NCBI RefSeq assembly: GCF_002860325.1
Contig: NZ_PKOJ01000007.1
Span: 186,001 to 250,000 of the forward strand
Reading direction: 5' to 3'
Length of the DNA stretch: 64,000 nt
Source of the DNA: Neptunicoccus cionae
Lineage (GTDB): Bacteria > Pseudomonadota > Alphaproteobacteria > Rhodobacterales > Rhodobacteraceae
How positions within the stretch are numbered: position 1 is the first letter of the stretch; each line of letters opens with the position of its first letter. Both the position numbers and the translations under genes were made by a program. Below the pieces are notes generated by a model. That model did not search any database, was not told the DNA's origin, and saw only the letters and a list, made by a program, of their open reading frames with translations. This document shows positions 44,739 through 54,399 of the stretch, piece after piece.

Positions 44739-45185
44739 TCAGCCGTAAAGCTCTTTCGCACGGCTCTCAAACGCACCAACGATCCGGCGCATCGCCTCGT
44801 TGAAGACAACCCCGATCACTGCTTGCAACATCGCGGATTTGAATTCGAAATCCACAAAGAAATCCACCTCGCAGCCGCCATTGTCCAGCGGTGTGAAAGA
44901 CCAGTGGTTGTTCAGATAGCGGAAAGGCCCATCGATATATTCCACATCAATCTTCAGATCGTCGGGATGAAGTGTCACGCGGCTGCCAAACTGTTCGCGG
45001 AACACCTTGAAGGAAATCACCAGATCCGCGTCGATTATTTCGGTTTCTCCAACCTGTTTGCGGTCGCGTATACGCGCACCGGCACACCAGGGCAGGAATT
45101 TGGGGTAGGCCCCGATATCCGCAATCAGATCATACATCTGTTGCGCGCTATAGGGCATCTGGCGGGTTTCACTGTGCTTGGGCAT
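44739..45185 (-). CDS. COQ10/RatA-like SRPBCC protein
   Basis: START-domain protein of 148 residues homologous to mitochondrial COQ10, which binds ubiquinone, and to bacterial RatA. The start MPKHSETRQMPYSAQQMYDLIADIGAYPKFLPWCAGARI and the ending EAMRRIVGAFESRAKELYG fit the family. In Alphaproteobacteria a quinone-related role is more likely than the toxin function reported for E. coli RatA. ATG 45185 is chosen because the domain begins there; the longer frame to 45263 adds unrelated residues. Confidence 0.88.
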   Translation of the reverse strand: MPKHSETRQMPYSAQQMYDLIADIGAYPKFLPWCAGARIRDRKQVGETEIIDADLVISFKVFREQFGSRVTLHPDDLKIDVEYIDGPFRYLNNHWSFTPLDNGGCEVDFFVDFEFKSAMLQAVIGVVFNEAMRRIVGAFESRAKELYG

Positions 45186-45304
45186 AGGCGGACTTCTACG
45201 ATGGTGCGACGACAGGGTCACTAAGATTGTTTGTCGCGGGTACTGACATTTTGTGCACGACAAGTAAATTGGCGCCCTAACCAGATCAAACGGGGAATCG
45301 CCTG

Positions 45305-45847
45305 ATGGACCACAACAATTACGTCATCGACCAACTGATTTCGGCCAAATCCATCGCCGCACGGGTCGAGGCGCTGGCCGATACCATTTCCGAGCATTTC
45401 CGCGATACGGACAAGCTGGTGGTTGTGGGGTTGCTGCGGGGCAGTTTCGTATTCATCGCCGATCTGGTCCGTGAACTTGACCTGCCCTGCGAAGTGGATT
45501 TTCTGGAAACTTCCTCTTACGGAAATGAAATGCAATCTTCCAGAGAAGTCCGCATTCTCAAAGATTTGCGCGGTGAAATTGAAGGGCGCGACATTCTGGT
45601 GGTTGAAGATATTGTGGACACCGGCCACACGTTGAAACACGTAATCGGTCTGCTGAAATCGCGAAATCCGGCCCGTCTGGAAGTCTGCGCCTTGCTTGAC
45701 AAACCTTCCCGCCGGGAGGTGGATGTGAAAGCCACATGGACCGGTTTTGAAATTCCGGACGAATTTGTTGTCGGCTATGGCATTGACTATGCTCAGCGAA
45801 ACCGGAACCTCGGCTATATCGGTTCGGTGCGTTTTATTCAGGACTGA
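45305..45847 (+). CDS. hpt: Hypoxanthine phosphoribosyltransferase
   Basis: Salvages hypoxanthine/guanine to nucleotides. The 180-residue protein carries the PRTase loop [15 protein letters not shown], the flexible-loop ETSSYG, and the earlier [15 protein letters not shown] with the PPi-binding loop. It is monocistronic, divergent from the COQ10-like gene with about 120 bases between the starts, and its stop abuts the convergent LysR gene. Confidence 0.92.
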   Translation: MDHNNYVIDQLISAKSIAARVEALADTISEHFRDTDKLVVVGLLRGSFVFIADLVRELDLPCEVDFLETSSYGNEMQSSREVRILKDLRGEIEGRDILVVEDIVDTGHTLKHVIGLLKSRNPARLEVCALLDKPSRREVDVKATWTGFEIPDEFVVGYGIDYAQRNRNLGYIGSVRFIQD

Positions 45848-45848
45848 T

Positions 45849-46718
45849 CTAACCGGCGAGCAACGCGCCGTGACCTGCGATACGTTCCTCCAGAAACGCC
45901 CGACAGGCAACAATACGGGGAACGGCATCCAGATCTTTATGATTGGCGACCCAAATTCCGGTGTCCATGCGTTCAAAATAACCCGGCACCTGTCTCAGGG
46001 CCGGGAACTCCTTCGTTAGAAAACACGGCAAGAGCGTCACCCCAAGCCCCGCCAAGCAAAGCCCCCGCAGGGTGATGAAACTGTCAGCCGCACCGACGAC
46101 AGAGCTGTCGTCAATATGGGATTGCTGCCACTGACCGGCACGCGCGCGCAGCAAAGGCCCCGACATCGACAGCCACGGGGGACTGGCCGGATCGAATTGC
46201 AAATCGACATGGGCATATACACCGAATCCAAGCCGTGCTACTTCGGTTCCGACCAGCCTGTCGGGAAGTTTGTCCGCAGGGCGCACTGTCACTTCCGCGT
46301 CCAGTTGTTCAAAGTTCAGAGGTTGGTTAGAGGCCAGCAGGTCCAGTCTCAGCTCCGGATGGGTTGCCTGTAGTCCGGCTATCATATCGGGCAGAATAGT
46401 TGCACACAGCGAATCTGTTGAGGTGATACGCACAGGTCCGCGCACGCCTGCGCCCTGCCCTGACACCGCACGATCCGCAGTCTCCATAGCGCCGCGCAGG
46501 TCTTTCAGTGCCTCTATCAGACCGGTCTGATCCGCGCGGAGACGATAACCGTTACGGGCACGATCGAATATCCGGATGGCGTGGCGGTCCTGAAAACCGG
46601 TCACACGGCGCAAAACCGTTGCATGGTTCACCCCAAGCACCCGCGCAGCAGCATTTAACGAGCCCTGCTCTGCCACTGCGAGAATAAAACGGTAGTCATC
46701 CCAATTTTCGTGATCCAT
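45849..46718 (-). CDS. LysR-family transcriptional regulator
   Basis: Regulator of 289 residues. The N-terminal HTH reads DYRFILAVAEQGSLNAAARVLGVNHATVLRRVTGF; the pattern NHATVLRR is characteristic of one LysR subgroup that also includes putative amino-acid regulators. It is divergent from the cytochrome c' gene with about 108 bases between the starts, so it may control that gene, though this is only a positional inference. Confidence 0.88.
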   Translation of the reverse strand: MDHENWDDYRFILAVAEQGSLNAAARVLGVNHATVLRRVTGFQDRHAIRIFDRARNGYRLRADQTGLIEALKDLRGAMETADRAVSGQGAGVRGPVRITSTDSLCATILPDMIAGLQATHPELRLDLLASNQPLNFEQLDAEVTVRPADKLPDRLVGTEVARLGFGVYAHVDLQFDPASPPWLSMSGPLLRARAGQWQQSHIDDSSVVGAADSFITLRGLCLAGLGVTLLPCFLTKEFPALRQVPGYFERMDTGIWVANHKDLDAVPRIVACRAFLEERIAGHGALLAG

Positions 46719-46826
46719 TCGGACAGTCTAGTGCAAATTTGCACAATGAGCCGTCAATTATTTGTGAGTATCTTTTGAAAATGCACAAGCTAGACTGTCA
46801 GAGAAATCAACCTAAGGGAGCCAGAC

Positions 46827-47291
46827 ATGAAAACCATCCTCGCCACCACCGCTACCGCGCTTGTCCTTTCTGCAGGGGTTTTCAGCCCTGCTGTCGCCAA
46901 TGAAGCCGCCATCAAGGCACGTCAGTCCCTGATGCAGCTTTATGCGTTCAATCTGGGACAACTGGGCGCTATGGCCAAGGGTACAATGGAATACGATTCC
47001 GGCGCTGCGCAGGCCGCAGCAGACAACCTGTTGGCTGCTGCGAGCATGAACCAGATGGCGATGTGGCCGGAAGGGTCTGACAATGTGGCCATGGCTGGTA
47101 AGACAGCTGCACTTCCGGAAATCTGGACCACTTTCCCGAAAATCACCGAAAGCAGCCAGGCGCTTGTTGCTGCTGCCGAATCCATGGCGTCAGTTGCAGG
47201 AAACGATCTTGATTCCCTGCGTGGTGCGATGGGTGAAATCGGTAAATCATGTGGTGGCTGTCACAAAAGCTTCCGCGCTTCCAACGATTGA
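46827..47291 (+). CDS. Cytochrome c' / c556-type periplasmic cytochrome
   Basis: Small periplasmic haem protein of 154 residues. The signal peptide MKTILATTATALVLSAGVFSPAVA is clear, with cleavage after AVA. The haem-attachment motif CGGCH lies near the C-terminus (KSCGGCHKSFRASND), and the rest is helical with RQSLMQLYAFNLGQLGAMAKG, as in the four-helix cytochrome c' family. A good AAGGGAG ribosome site precedes the ATG. Family members bind NO or act in electron transfer or stress defence; the role here is unknown. Confidence 0.9.
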   Translation: MKTILATTATALVLSAGVFSPAVANEAAIKARQSLMQLYAFNLGQLGAMAKGTMEYDSGAAQAAADNLLAAASMNQMAMWPEGSDNVAMAGKTAALPEIWTTFPKITESSQALVAAAESMASVAGNDLDSLRGAMGEIGKSCGGCHKSFRASND

Positions 47292-47331
47292 TCCCCAGTA
47301 AAACGAACGGGATCAAGTAAACAGCACGGCC

Positions 47332-48294
47332 TCAGGCAACAGCAGCTTTTGTTGCCTCGGCCAGCCTTCCGGCGAACCAGTCCTGATAGGTCCGGATCAG
47401 GATATGGGGAATTAGCAGGCTCCCCGCGCCAAGAGAGATCACGGCCAACATTTGTGCAAAACTGCCATGCCCCGATTCTATCGCCAGCATTTGCACTGCA
47501 CTGAATGCGGCCAGCGGGAAACAGAAGTTTCCCCAATCCGCCGACCACCCGCCCCGCGCCATCCACGGGATCAGCGGCAGGAGCACAAGGCCGGTCAGAT
47601 TCGTGACAATCCAGAACGTTGAGAACCACGGCGCACCGTCCAGTTGGTGAACCCCGAGCGCAACAAGGGCCGGTGGCACCAGAAAAACGGCATAACTGCT
47701 GCGATGATGATGGGGTACGGTGGCCCGCCAACCATTCCAGACGCTTACGGCTAGGATTATCGCCCACAGGGGCACAGACAGCAGCAGAACCGCGCGGCTG
47801 AAACCGATGTGGCCCAATTCCGGTCCAGCCAGTGTCGCGACTAAAACCCCTACAGCAGGCAACAGGAACACCGGTGTCACTTGTGACAGAGTGCTGTGGT
47901 GGCGCAGCAGGATCAACACCACAGAGATGAAATAGATCAGATGCAATCCAAGCGCCATCCACCACACCAGAAATGCCCCGAGGCTGGTGTAAGGAAGCAA
48001 AAACGCCGCCATTGCCATAGCGCACATAGATCCTGCCGAAACCGAACCGCGCGCCGGATCAATCATCAGGTCATCCCAAAGTACACTTGGCCTGATGCAG
48101 AGTTTAGCGACATAGCTGCTGAGCGTGACAAGCAGGATCAGCGTCGCCCCGAGCCCGAGCCATTCCCCGACATCCGCCGGCACCTCCCAGATACGGGCCG
48201 CAGCACGCCAGGCCAGTGACAGACCAAACAGCCCGAGAAGGCTGGGGAACAAGGCAGGTGGCGTGCGGCGCCAGAAGTGATTGAACATGGCCAT
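47332..48294 (-). CDS. TDT/SLAC1-family membrane transporter (TehA-like)
   Basis: Polytopic membrane protein of 320 residues with about ten hydrophobic segments and the repeated helix-pair pattern of tellurite-resistance/dicarboxylate transporters. The beginning FNHFWRRTPPALFPSLLGLFGLSLAWRAAAR matches TehA/SLAC1 N-termini. I place the start at ATG 48294 (MAMFNHF); no good ribosome site is visible, and the longer frame overlaps the divergent agmatinase-type gene. Substrate may be a small anion. The end lies 40 bases from the cytochrome stop in convergent orientation. Confidence 0.8.
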   Translation of the reverse strand: MAMFNHFWRRTPPALFPSLLGLFGLSLAWRAAARIWEVPADVGEWLGLGATLILLVTLSSYVAKLCIRPSVLWDDLMIDPARGSVSAGSMCAMAMAAFLLPYTSLGAFLVWWMALGLHLIYFISVVLILLRHHSTLSQVTPVFLLPAVGVLVATLAGPELGHIGFSRAVLLLSVPLWAIILAVSVWNGWRATVPHHHRSSYAVFLVPPALVALGVHQLDGAPWFSTFWIVTNLTGLVLLPLIPWMARGGWSADWGNFCFPLAAFSAVQMLAIESGHGSFAQMLAVISLGAGSLLIPHILIRTYQDWFAGRLAEATKAAVA

Positions 48295-48368
48295 AATGTT
48301 TTTATTGCAGTGAATGCTGTCATAGGCCAACCATGATTTCAGATTTCGCGACGATAAGGAGCATGGGG

Positions 48369-49337
48369 ATGGCAGAACACGGGTATAACAGCGGGCGGTT
48401 GAACCTGCCATTCGTCGGCATTGCGACCTTTAACAAGAAGGACTATCTGGCCGATTGGGATGCACTGGATGCCGATGTAGCGATCATCGGCGCACCTTAT
48501 GATTTCGGCGCTCAGTTCCGCGCCGGTGCCCGTTTCGGCCCCCGTGCAGTGCGCGAAGCCTCTACCCTGTTTTCTTTCGGACATGCCGGTGCATATGATC
48601 ATGAAGACGACGTCACATATCTGGGGCCGGATGTGCATATTGTGGATATGGGGGATGCGGATATCATCCACACCGACACCATCCAAAGCCACGCAAACAT
48701 CGAATATGCCGTGCGCAAGGCGCTGGCCGCCAATGCCCTTCCGGTGACGATCGGCGGCGATCATTCGATCAACATCCCCTGTATCAACGCTTTTGACGGG
48801 GAAGATGACATTCACATTCTACAAATAGACGCCCATCTCGACTTTGTGGATGAACGGCACGGGGTACGCTTCGGCCACGGCAATCCCATGCGGCGCGCAG
48901 CAGAAAAGCCTTATGTCAGCGGCTTGTCCCAGTTCGGCATCCGAAATGTCAGTTCCACCGCCAAGGAAGGCTATGACGCGGCGCGTGGGATGGGATCGGA
49001 TATCCTTTCGGTGCGGCAAATCCGCAAGATGGGTGTAGAGGCTGCGGCCGCGCGAATCCCTGCGGGTGCGCGGGTCTATGTGACAATCGACATAGACGGT
49101 TTCGATCCGTCAATCGCGCCAGGCACAGGCACGCCGAGCCATGGCGGTTTTCTGTACTACGAAGTTTTGGAGTTGTTACAATGCGTTGCCCAAAACCACG
49201 AGATTGCCGGTATTGATCTGGTCGAAGTAGCACCCGACTATGATCATACCGGCGGTACAGCAATTCTGGCGGCCCAGATATTGCTGAATTTCCTCGGCTT
49301 TATCTTTCACGCCCGAAAATCATTTGATGCGGAGTGA
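48369..49337 (+). CDS. speB: Agmatinase / ureohydrolase family protein
   Basis: Manganese hydrolase of the arginase superfamily. Metal ligands are in GGDHSINIP, DAHLDFVDE and DIDGFDPSIAPGTGTPSHGG. Agmatinase (urea plus putrescine from agmatine) is the most common role of this clade in Rhodobacterales, but guanidinobutyrase or guanidinopropionase cannot be excluded. ATG 48369 (MAEHGYNSG) has AAGGAG at a suitable distance; the ATG six bases earlier is too close to it. The product is 322 residues. Confidence 0.82.
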   Translation: MAEHGYNSGRLNLPFVGIATFNKKDYLADWDALDADVAIIGAPYDFGAQFRAGARFGPRAVREASTLFSFGHAGAYDHEDDVTYLGPDVHIVDMGDADIIHTDTIQSHANIEYAVRKALAANALPVTIGGDHSINIPCINAFDGEDDIHILQIDAHLDFVDERHGVRFGHGNPMRRAAEKPYVSGLSQFGIRNVSSTAKEGYDAARGMGSDILSVRQIRKMGVEAAAARIPAGARVYVTIDIDGFDPSIAPGTGTPSHGGFLYYEVLELLQCVAQNHEIAGIDLVEVAPDYDHTGGTAILAAQILLNFLGFIFHARKSFDAE

Positions 49338-49349
49338 ATAATTACTCCG

Positions 49350-49388
49350 GGCGGGACGCTCCGCGGGGAGTATTTTTAGAACATTGAA
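49350..49388. repeat. Intergenic repeat, diverged copy C
   Basis: GCTCCGCGGGGAGTATTTTT followed by AGAACATTGAAG resembles copies A and B at 27783-27815 and 30636-30668 but with several changes. It lies between convergent speB and rlmE, nine bases from the rlmE stop. Confidence 0.6.
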
Positions 49389-49396
49389 GCCAGTCG

Positions 49397-50104
49397 CTAT
49401 CCGCGAAAACCGGTTGCGATTACGAACTTTTCGGAACTGTCAGACCGGCTTGCAGGCGGCTTCACGTGGGCAACTTTGGTGAATTTCTGCTTCAGAATCT
49501 GTTGGAGATCACCTTCGGCCCCGCCGGCGAGCACTTTGGCAACAAAGGTTCCGCCCTCTTCCAGCACATCAAAAGCGAAATAGGCCGCGGCTTCACAAAG
49601 TGCCATGATCCGCAAGTGATCGGTCTGTTTATGGCCGGAACTGGCCGCCGCCATATCGGACATAACAACATCCGCCTTGCCGCCCAGCCAGTCCTTGACC
49701 TTGTCGTCCGCGCCGTCTTCGAGGAAGTCGAGCACGTGGATTTCACAGCCCGGCACCGGATCGACTTCTTGCAGGTCAACACCAACAATGCGGCCCTGTT
49801 TTTTGCCGCGTCTTTCTCCGTGGGCATTGGTGCGTTCTGCAGCAACCTGACACCAGCCACCGGGTGCACAGCCCAGATCCACCACCCGCGCTCCGGGCAC
49901 GAGAAAGCGGAACTTGTCGTCCAGTTCGAGGATTTTATAGGCTGCGCGGCCCCGATAGCCGTCCTTTTGTGCTTTTTGCACATAAGGATCGTTCAACTGC
50001 CGTTCCAGCCAGAGCTTGGAGGACAGACGTCGCCCCTTTGCCGTTTTAACACGCACGCGAAGGTCGCGTTGACCGCGACCTGATGATTTCTTTTCGTTCG
50101 ACAT
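49397..50104 (-). CDS. rlmE: 23S rRNA 2'-O-ribose methyltransferase RlmE (FtsJ/RrmJ)
   Basis: Methylates U2552 in the A-loop of 23S rRNA. The protein of 235 residues shows the FtsJ core: [34 protein letters not shown] (catalytic Lys), [17 protein letters not shown] for [20 protein letters not shown] and FVAKVLAGG. An N-terminal basic extension ([17 protein letters not shown]) fits rRNA binding. It starts two bases after the ppx/gppA stop, so the two form an operon. Confidence 0.92.
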   Translation of the reverse strand: MSNEKKSSGRGQRDLRVRVKTAKGRRLSSKLWLERQLNDPYVQKAQKDGYRGRAAYKILELDDKFRFLVPGARVVDLGCAPGGWCQVAAERTNAHGERRGKKQGRIVGVDLQEVDPVPGCEIHVLDFLEDGADDKVKDWLGGKADVVMSDMAAASSGHKQTDHLRIMALCEAAAYFAFDVLEEGGTFVAKVLAGGAEGDLQQILKQKFTKVAHVKPPASRSDSSEKFVIATGFRG

Positions 50105-50106
50105 AA

Positions 50107-51216
50107 TTAATGTGGCCTGTTGCCTAGCACGCCAGCGGCGCTCATTTGACTGTAAAGCAATCCCTCGCGCAGACCTCGGTCCGCCACAGTGAGCCGGCTT
50201 GATGGCCAGACCCGCAGGATTGCCTGAAGGATGGCAGCGCCGGACATGATCAGTTCATGCCGGTCGGTGCCGATGCAAGGGGCCTTGCGGCGCCCTTCCG
50301 GACCGATGTTCAGATATTTCTGAACCACCTGGTCGATTTCCTGACGGCACATGGACACGCCGTCTACCTTGCAGCGTTCATAGCGTGACAACCCCAGATG
50401 GGACGCCGCCACAGTTGTCACGGTGCCGGAGGTGCCGATGATCTGGCAGTTCGCGCCATCCCCGATTTCCGGCGGTACAAATTCGTCAATCTGTTCTTCA
50501 AAGCAGCAGGACATCAGCGCGAATTTGGCGCAATCGTCATCCACATCGTGAAACATATCCTTAAGCGTTGCCACGCCGAGCGGTACTGATTTCCAGTCCA
50601 TCACACGGGCTGTGCGGGTGCAGGTGCCCCCGCCCCGTTTGGTCAGGTCCAGTTCCACCAGCGCCTTAGCGCGGTTTCGCGCGGAGACGCCGCTCAGGTC
50701 CAGCCAGACCAGTTCGGTCGAACCGCCGCCAATATCAACGATCAGCAGTTGTTCGGCATCCTCCCCAAGATGGGGCGCACAGCTTACCACAGCCAGTCGC
50801 GCCTCTTCTGCGGGATCGATGATTTCAAGGTCCAGACCGGTTTCCCGGCGCACAAGGTTCACAAAGCTGGTGCCGTTGGTAGCACGACGGCAGGCTTCGG
50901 TCGCCACAAGACGTGAATGCTTCACCCCGTGCTGGCGCAGTTTTTTGCTGCAAATCCGTAACGCGCCGAGCGTGCGCTTGATAGCTGCCGGTGCCAGCGT
51001 ACCGTATTCTGCAAGCCCCGCGCCCAGATGCACCGGCTTGGAGAAGGCATCGACCACTTCGAATTCCGTACCGTGCGGACGTGCGATCAGCATCCGGCAG
51101 CTGTTTGTACCAAGGTCCAGCGCAGCAAAAAGACCCCCGTCGGCTGATGGGGTTCCTTTGTTTTTCTGTCCTGTTCGACCGCTCTGGCGGAGCGGTTGCA
51201 TATTGTTGGCTCGCAT
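50107..51216 (-). CDS. Ppx/GppA-family exopolyphosphatase
   Basis: ASKHA-fold phosphatase that degrades polyphosphate or pppGpp. [18 protein letters not shown] is the phosphate-1 motif, [16 protein letters not shown] the phosphate-2 motif, and [11 protein letters not shown] follows. At 369 residues it lacks the C-terminal HD domain of E. coli Ppx, as usual in Alphaproteobacteria; the N-terminal 25 residues are basic and unconserved. It is followed directly by rlmE. Confidence 0.88.
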   Translation of the reverse strand: MRANNMQPLRQSGRTGQKNKGTPSADGGLFAALDLGTNSCRMLIARPHGTEFEVVDAFSKPVHLGAGLAEYGTLAPAAIKRTLGALRICSKKLRQHGVKHSRLVATEACRRATNGTSFVNLVRRETGLDLEIIDPAEEARLAVVSCAPHLGEDAEQLLIVDIGGGSTELVWLDLSGVSARNRAKALVELDLTKRGGGTCTRTARVMDWKSVPLGVATLKDMFHDVDDDCAKFALMSCCFEEQIDEFVPPEIGDGANCQIIGTSGTVTTVAASHLGLSRYERCKVDGVSMCRQEIDQVVQKYLNIGPEGRRKAPCIGTDRHELIMSGAAILQAILRVWPSSRLTVADRGLREGLLYSQMSAAGVLGNRPH

Positions 51217-51344
51217 GAGCTTGCACCAAATTCTGTTACTTTCAACCTATGGCGCTCTGCGGGTATTTACAAGTTTGTTATTTTTGTGTGCCGAAGCGTC
51301 ACGGGTGTCGCTAAATTAACGGTCGCAGTCGAAAATGACCGACT

Positions 51345-51350
51345 TATAAT
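51345..51350 (+). promoter_or_regulatory. Candidate -10 box for the one-carbon cluster
   Basis: A perfect TATAAT lies at 51345-51350, about 53 bases before the first gene of the cluster. The -35 region at the right distance (51322-51327, GTCGCA) is poor, so an activator may be needed. Confidence 0.4.
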
Positions 51351-51402
51351 GGCGCGAACACAATAGAGCTTTCTACAAGCATGAGAATAAGGATTCTAGG
51401 AA

Positions 51403-51699
51403 ATGCCTGACGTCACAATCGTTTACTGGCGCGATATTCCAGCACAAGTCATCGTCGGCAAGGGCCGTCGCGGTGCCAAGGTTCAACTGCCAGAGCGGTT
51501 TGAACAGGCCATTGACCGCTGTGCCATGAAAATCGATGCCAAGGACACCGACAGCTATCTGGCGGAGTGGCGCAAGGCTGACCCTTATTTGGTGGAGGGA
51601 GAGCAAGGCGAAATTGCAGCCGCCGAAGCCGCCCGACTGGATGCGGAATACGACAAGGATCGCATAAAAACCCTGATCAACAACGACGGCTGGGATTGA
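51403..51699 (+). CDS. Small conserved 'virulence factor' family protein (one-carbon cluster)
   Basis: A 98-residue protein beginning MPDVTIVYWRDIPAQVIVGKGRRGAKVQLPERF. I recognise it as the small family annotated only as virulence factor (PF13769, from memory), found in Rhodobacterales ahead of metF-like and corrinoid methyltransferase genes. The C-terminal half is acidic and Ala-rich (EGEQGEIAAAEAARLDAEYD). Function is unknown; constant linkage suggests a part in methyl-group transfer. Its stop codon overlaps a potential TTG start of the next gene. Confidence 0.75.
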   Translation: MPDVTIVYWRDIPAQVIVGKGRRGAKVQLPERFEQAIDRCAMKIDAKDTDSYLAEWRKADPYLVEGEQGEIAAAEAARLDAEYDKDRIKTLINNDGWD

Positions 51700-51725
51700 C
51701 CCTGCCCCTTTTGAAAGCACTGCGC

Positions 51726-52655
51726 ATGGCACTTTTGAAGTTCAGTTCGAAAACCGATATCCGGGATGAAGTAAATCCCGACATGGAAGCCTTCCTGAAA
51801 GGTTATTCTATCGAGGTGATGCCACGAACCGCCGAAAAGATCGACGATTTCCGCGCTTTGCTGCCAAAAGGCACGCGGGTTTACATCGCCCATATCGAAG
51901 GCACCCCTATCGAGGACATGGTGGCCACGGCAAAGCGCCTGCGGGCAGAAGGCTATGATCCGATGCCGCATTTTCCGGCCCGTATCATCAAGGACGAGGC
52001 AACGCTTGCAGACTGGATTGCGCGCTATCAGGGAGAAGCCGGTGTCGATCAGGCTCTGGTCCTTGCCGGTGGTCTGGCCAAGCCTTACGGCGATTTTCAC
52101 TGTTCCATGCAGCTTCTTGAGACAGGGCTGTTTGACAAGGCAGGGTTCAAACGGCTGCACACAGCCGGCCACCCGGAGCCCAACACAGACATCGATCCTG
52201 ATGGCGGGCGCAAGAACGTGAATGAGGCGTTGAGCTGGAAACAGGCGTTTTCAGAACGAACAGATGCACAGATGGCCTTGGCCACCCAGTTTTGTTTTGA
52301 CAGCAAGCCGGTGATCGAATGGGCAAACGACCTGAAGTCGCAAGGTATTGATATTCCGGTACATATCGGGATCGCAGGACCGGCCAAACTGCAAACCATG
52401 ATCAAATTCGCCATTGCCTGCGGCGTTGGGCCCTCGTTGAAGGTCTTGCAAAAACGGGCTAAGGACGTCACCAAGCTGCTGATGCCGTTCGAACCGACCG
52501 GCATTGTGTCCGAACTGGCTGCGCATAAAGCCGCCAACCCGGAATTCAACATCGAGCAGGTGCACTTCTTCCCGCTCGGAGGGATCAAAACCAACGCAAC
52601 TTGGGCGATGGAGCATGGTGGTACCTCCGCCCTGCCCGCTGCACAACAAAACTAA
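51726..52655 (+). CDS. Methylenetetrahydrofolate reductase-like protein
   Basis: Flavin TIM-barrel enzyme of the MetF family, 309 residues, that would interconvert methyl- and methylene-tetrahydrofolate. Family features include YSIEVMPRTAEKIDDFRALL, THAGHPE-like RLHTAGHPEPNTDID, FCFDSKPVIEWANDL and GIAGPAKLQTMIKFAIACGVG. I choose ATG 51726 (MALLKFSSKTD); a TTG at 51696 would overlap the preceding stop. Position before a methyl-THF:corrinoid methyltransferase suggests it oxidises methyl groups released from methylated compounds. Confidence 0.88.
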   Translation: MALLKFSSKTDIRDEVNPDMEAFLKGYSIEVMPRTAEKIDDFRALLPKGTRVYIAHIEGTPIEDMVATAKRLRAEGYDPMPHFPARIIKDEATLADWIARYQGEAGVDQALVLAGGLAKPYGDFHCSMQLLETGLFDKAGFKRLHTAGHPEPNTDIDPDGGRKNVNEALSWKQAFSERTDAQMALATQFCFDSKPVIEWANDLKSQGIDIPVHIGIAGPAKLQTMIKFAIACGVGPSLKVLQKRAKDVTKLLMPFEPTGIVSELAAHKAANPEFNIEQVHFFPLGGIKTNATWAMEHGGTSALPAAQQN

Positions 52656-52666
52656 GGCCGAATTGA

Positions 52667-53731
52667 ATGACCCGTACTGTCGTCGAATCCAAAACAAAAA
52701 CTGCCATTATCGGCTTTGACCAACCGTTCTGCGTCATCGGAGAGCGGATTAACCCCACTGGGCGCAAGAAACTTGCTGCCGAACTGGAAGCAGGCGATTT
52801 CTCAACCGTTGAAAAAGATGCCATCGCGCAAGTGGCGGCGGGGGCAAACATCCTCGATATCAATGCTGGCGTAGTCTACAATTCCAACCCGAACCCGAAC
52901 GAGACCGAGCCACCGCTGATGCGTTCCATTGTAGATATGGTTCAGGGGCTGGTGGATGTACCTCTGTGTATCGACAGTTCCGTTCCCGGTGCGCTTCAGG
53001 CGGGTCTGGAAGCTGCCGAAGGCCGTCCGTTGCTGAACTCTGTCACCGGTGAGGAAGACCGTCTTGAGATGGTCCTGCCATTGGTGAAGAAATACAATGT
53101 TCCGGTTGTTGCCATTTCAAATGATGACACTGGGATTTCCGAAGACCCGGACGTGCGTTTCGAAGTGGCCAAAAAGATCGTGGAACGTGCAGCCGATTTC
53201 GGCATTCCGGCCCATGACATTGTTGTTGACCCGCTGGTAATGCCGATTGGCGCAATGGCAACTGCCGGTTTGCAGGTCTTTGCACTGGTACGCCGCCTGC
53301 GCGAGGAACTGGGCGTGAATACCACCTGTGGTGCGTCGAACGTGTCTTTCGGTCTGCCAAACCGTCACGGTGTAAATAATGCGTTTTTGCCTATGGCGAT
53401 TGCAGCGGGCATGACATCCGCCATTATGAACCCCGTGGCCGTTCCGGTGAATCAGACCAAGCTGGACGCGAAAAAAGCGGAACTGGCTGAAGCAGGAATC
53501 ATTGTTCCGGACGACATGGATATGGAGCTGTTCGCACAGATCACCGGACTCGGCTCTACCAAATTCGGTCCGGGCAGCGAAATGACAGCAATTCGTGCTG
53601 CAAATCTTCTGATGAACAACGATGCCCACGGGGGCGAGTGGATCAACTTTAACAAAGCCCCTGTAAAAGCGGGCGAACAGGAAGCCGGCGCACGGGGCCG
53701 GCGCACCGGCGGGCGCCGCCGCCGCGGGTAA
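52667..53731 (+). CDS. Methyltetrahydrofolate:corrinoid methyltransferase with Arg/Gly-rich tail
   Basis: Pterin-binding TIM barrel that passes a methyl group between a corrinoid protein and tetrahydrofolate, related to the MetH pterin domain and AcsE. Seen are CVIGERINPTGRKKLAAEL, ANILDINAGV, LCIDSSVPGALQAGL and GASNVSFGLPNRHGVNNAFL. The catalytic domain ends near residue 325; then follows a basic tail GARGRRTGGRRRRG not part of the fold. The 354-residue length is longer than AcsE (about 260). It lies 11 bases after the MetF-like gene. Confidence 0.9.
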   Translation: MTRTVVESKTKTAIIGFDQPFCVIGERINPTGRKKLAAELEAGDFSTVEKDAIAQVAAGANILDINAGVVYNSNPNPNETEPPLMRSIVDMVQGLVDVPLCIDSSVPGALQAGLEAAEGRPLLNSVTGEEDRLEMVLPLVKKYNVPVVAISNDDTGISEDPDVRFEVAKKIVERAADFGIPAHDIVVDPLVMPIGAMATAGLQVFALVRRLREELGVNTTCGASNVSFGLPNRHGVNNAFLPMAIAAGMTSAIMNPVAVPVNQTKLDAKKAELAEAGIIVPDDMDMELFAQITGLGSTKFGPGSEMTAIRAANLLMNNDAHGGEWINFNKAPVKAGEQEAGARGRRTGGRRRRG

Positions 53732-53844
53732 AACCACCTCCGGCCAGCGCACATTTGTTCCGCTGGCCGGAACACTCTCTTCTTGCTTCGCTTGTTCCCT
53801 ATTCCGCGCTGTGCAACTAGGTTTCTTGCGAAAGTGAGACGATA

Positions 53845-54336
53845 ATGACCAATTCCTATACAGCACCGGCCGGCACCTCTGTGGGCCACATCCATTTGAA
53901 AGTATCTGATCTCGACCGCGCATTAGATTTCTATTGCGGCGTTTTGGGATTCGAACTGACACAGCGGTACGGCTCAGAGGCCGCATTTGTTGCAGCCGGT
54001 GGCTACCACCACCATATCGGGCTGAACACATGGCATTCCAAAGGCCAACCCCCCGCGCCGCAAAATACAGCCGGATTGTACCACCTTGCCCTGCTTTATC
54101 CGACACGCGCCGATTTGGGCAGGGTGCTCTTGCAACTGGACAAGCACGGCGTCCGTCTTGACGGGGCAGCGGATCACGGGGTCAGTCAGGCACTCTATCT
54201 ACGTGATCCCGATGAAAACGGGATAGAGCTCTACTGGGATCGCCCGCAGCCGGAATGGCCGCGCAATAGCGACGGTGAACTGGCGATGGACAACAGCCGG
54301 CTGGACCTGAACGCCCTAAGGGAAGCCGCGGGCTGA
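53845..54336 (+). CDS. VOC-family (glyoxalase/extradiol dioxygenase-like) protein
   Basis: Metal-binding betaalphabetabetabeta-fold protein of 163 residues with one full VOC module. Probable metal ligands are His in GHIHLKVSDLD, His in GLYHLALL and Glu in NGIELYWDRP. It resembles CatE-type single-domain glyoxalases. The natural reaction is unknown. The gene lies within the one-carbon cluster with a 110-base gap before it, so it may be unrelated to that pathway. Confidence 0.82.
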   Translation: MTNSYTAPAGTSVGHIHLKVSDLDRALDFYCGVLGFELTQRYGSEAAFVAAGGYHHHIGLNTWHSKGQPPAPQNTAGLYHLALLYPTRADLGRVLLQLDKHGVRLDGAADHGVSQALYLRDPDENGIELYWDRPQPEWPRNSDGELAMDNSRLDLNALREAAG

Positions 54337-54399
54337 CAAGGGGCAGCGGCCTGTCTCCTTGGCACGGGTTGCCGTTACCTGTAGACCGGAGGCTGAGAA

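Noticed and set aside
44739-45185. RatA toxin of a type II toxin-antitoxin pair
   Set aside because: No RatB-like partner gene is adjacent, and alphaproteobacterial members of this SRPBCC family are better explained as COQ10-like quinone-binding proteins.
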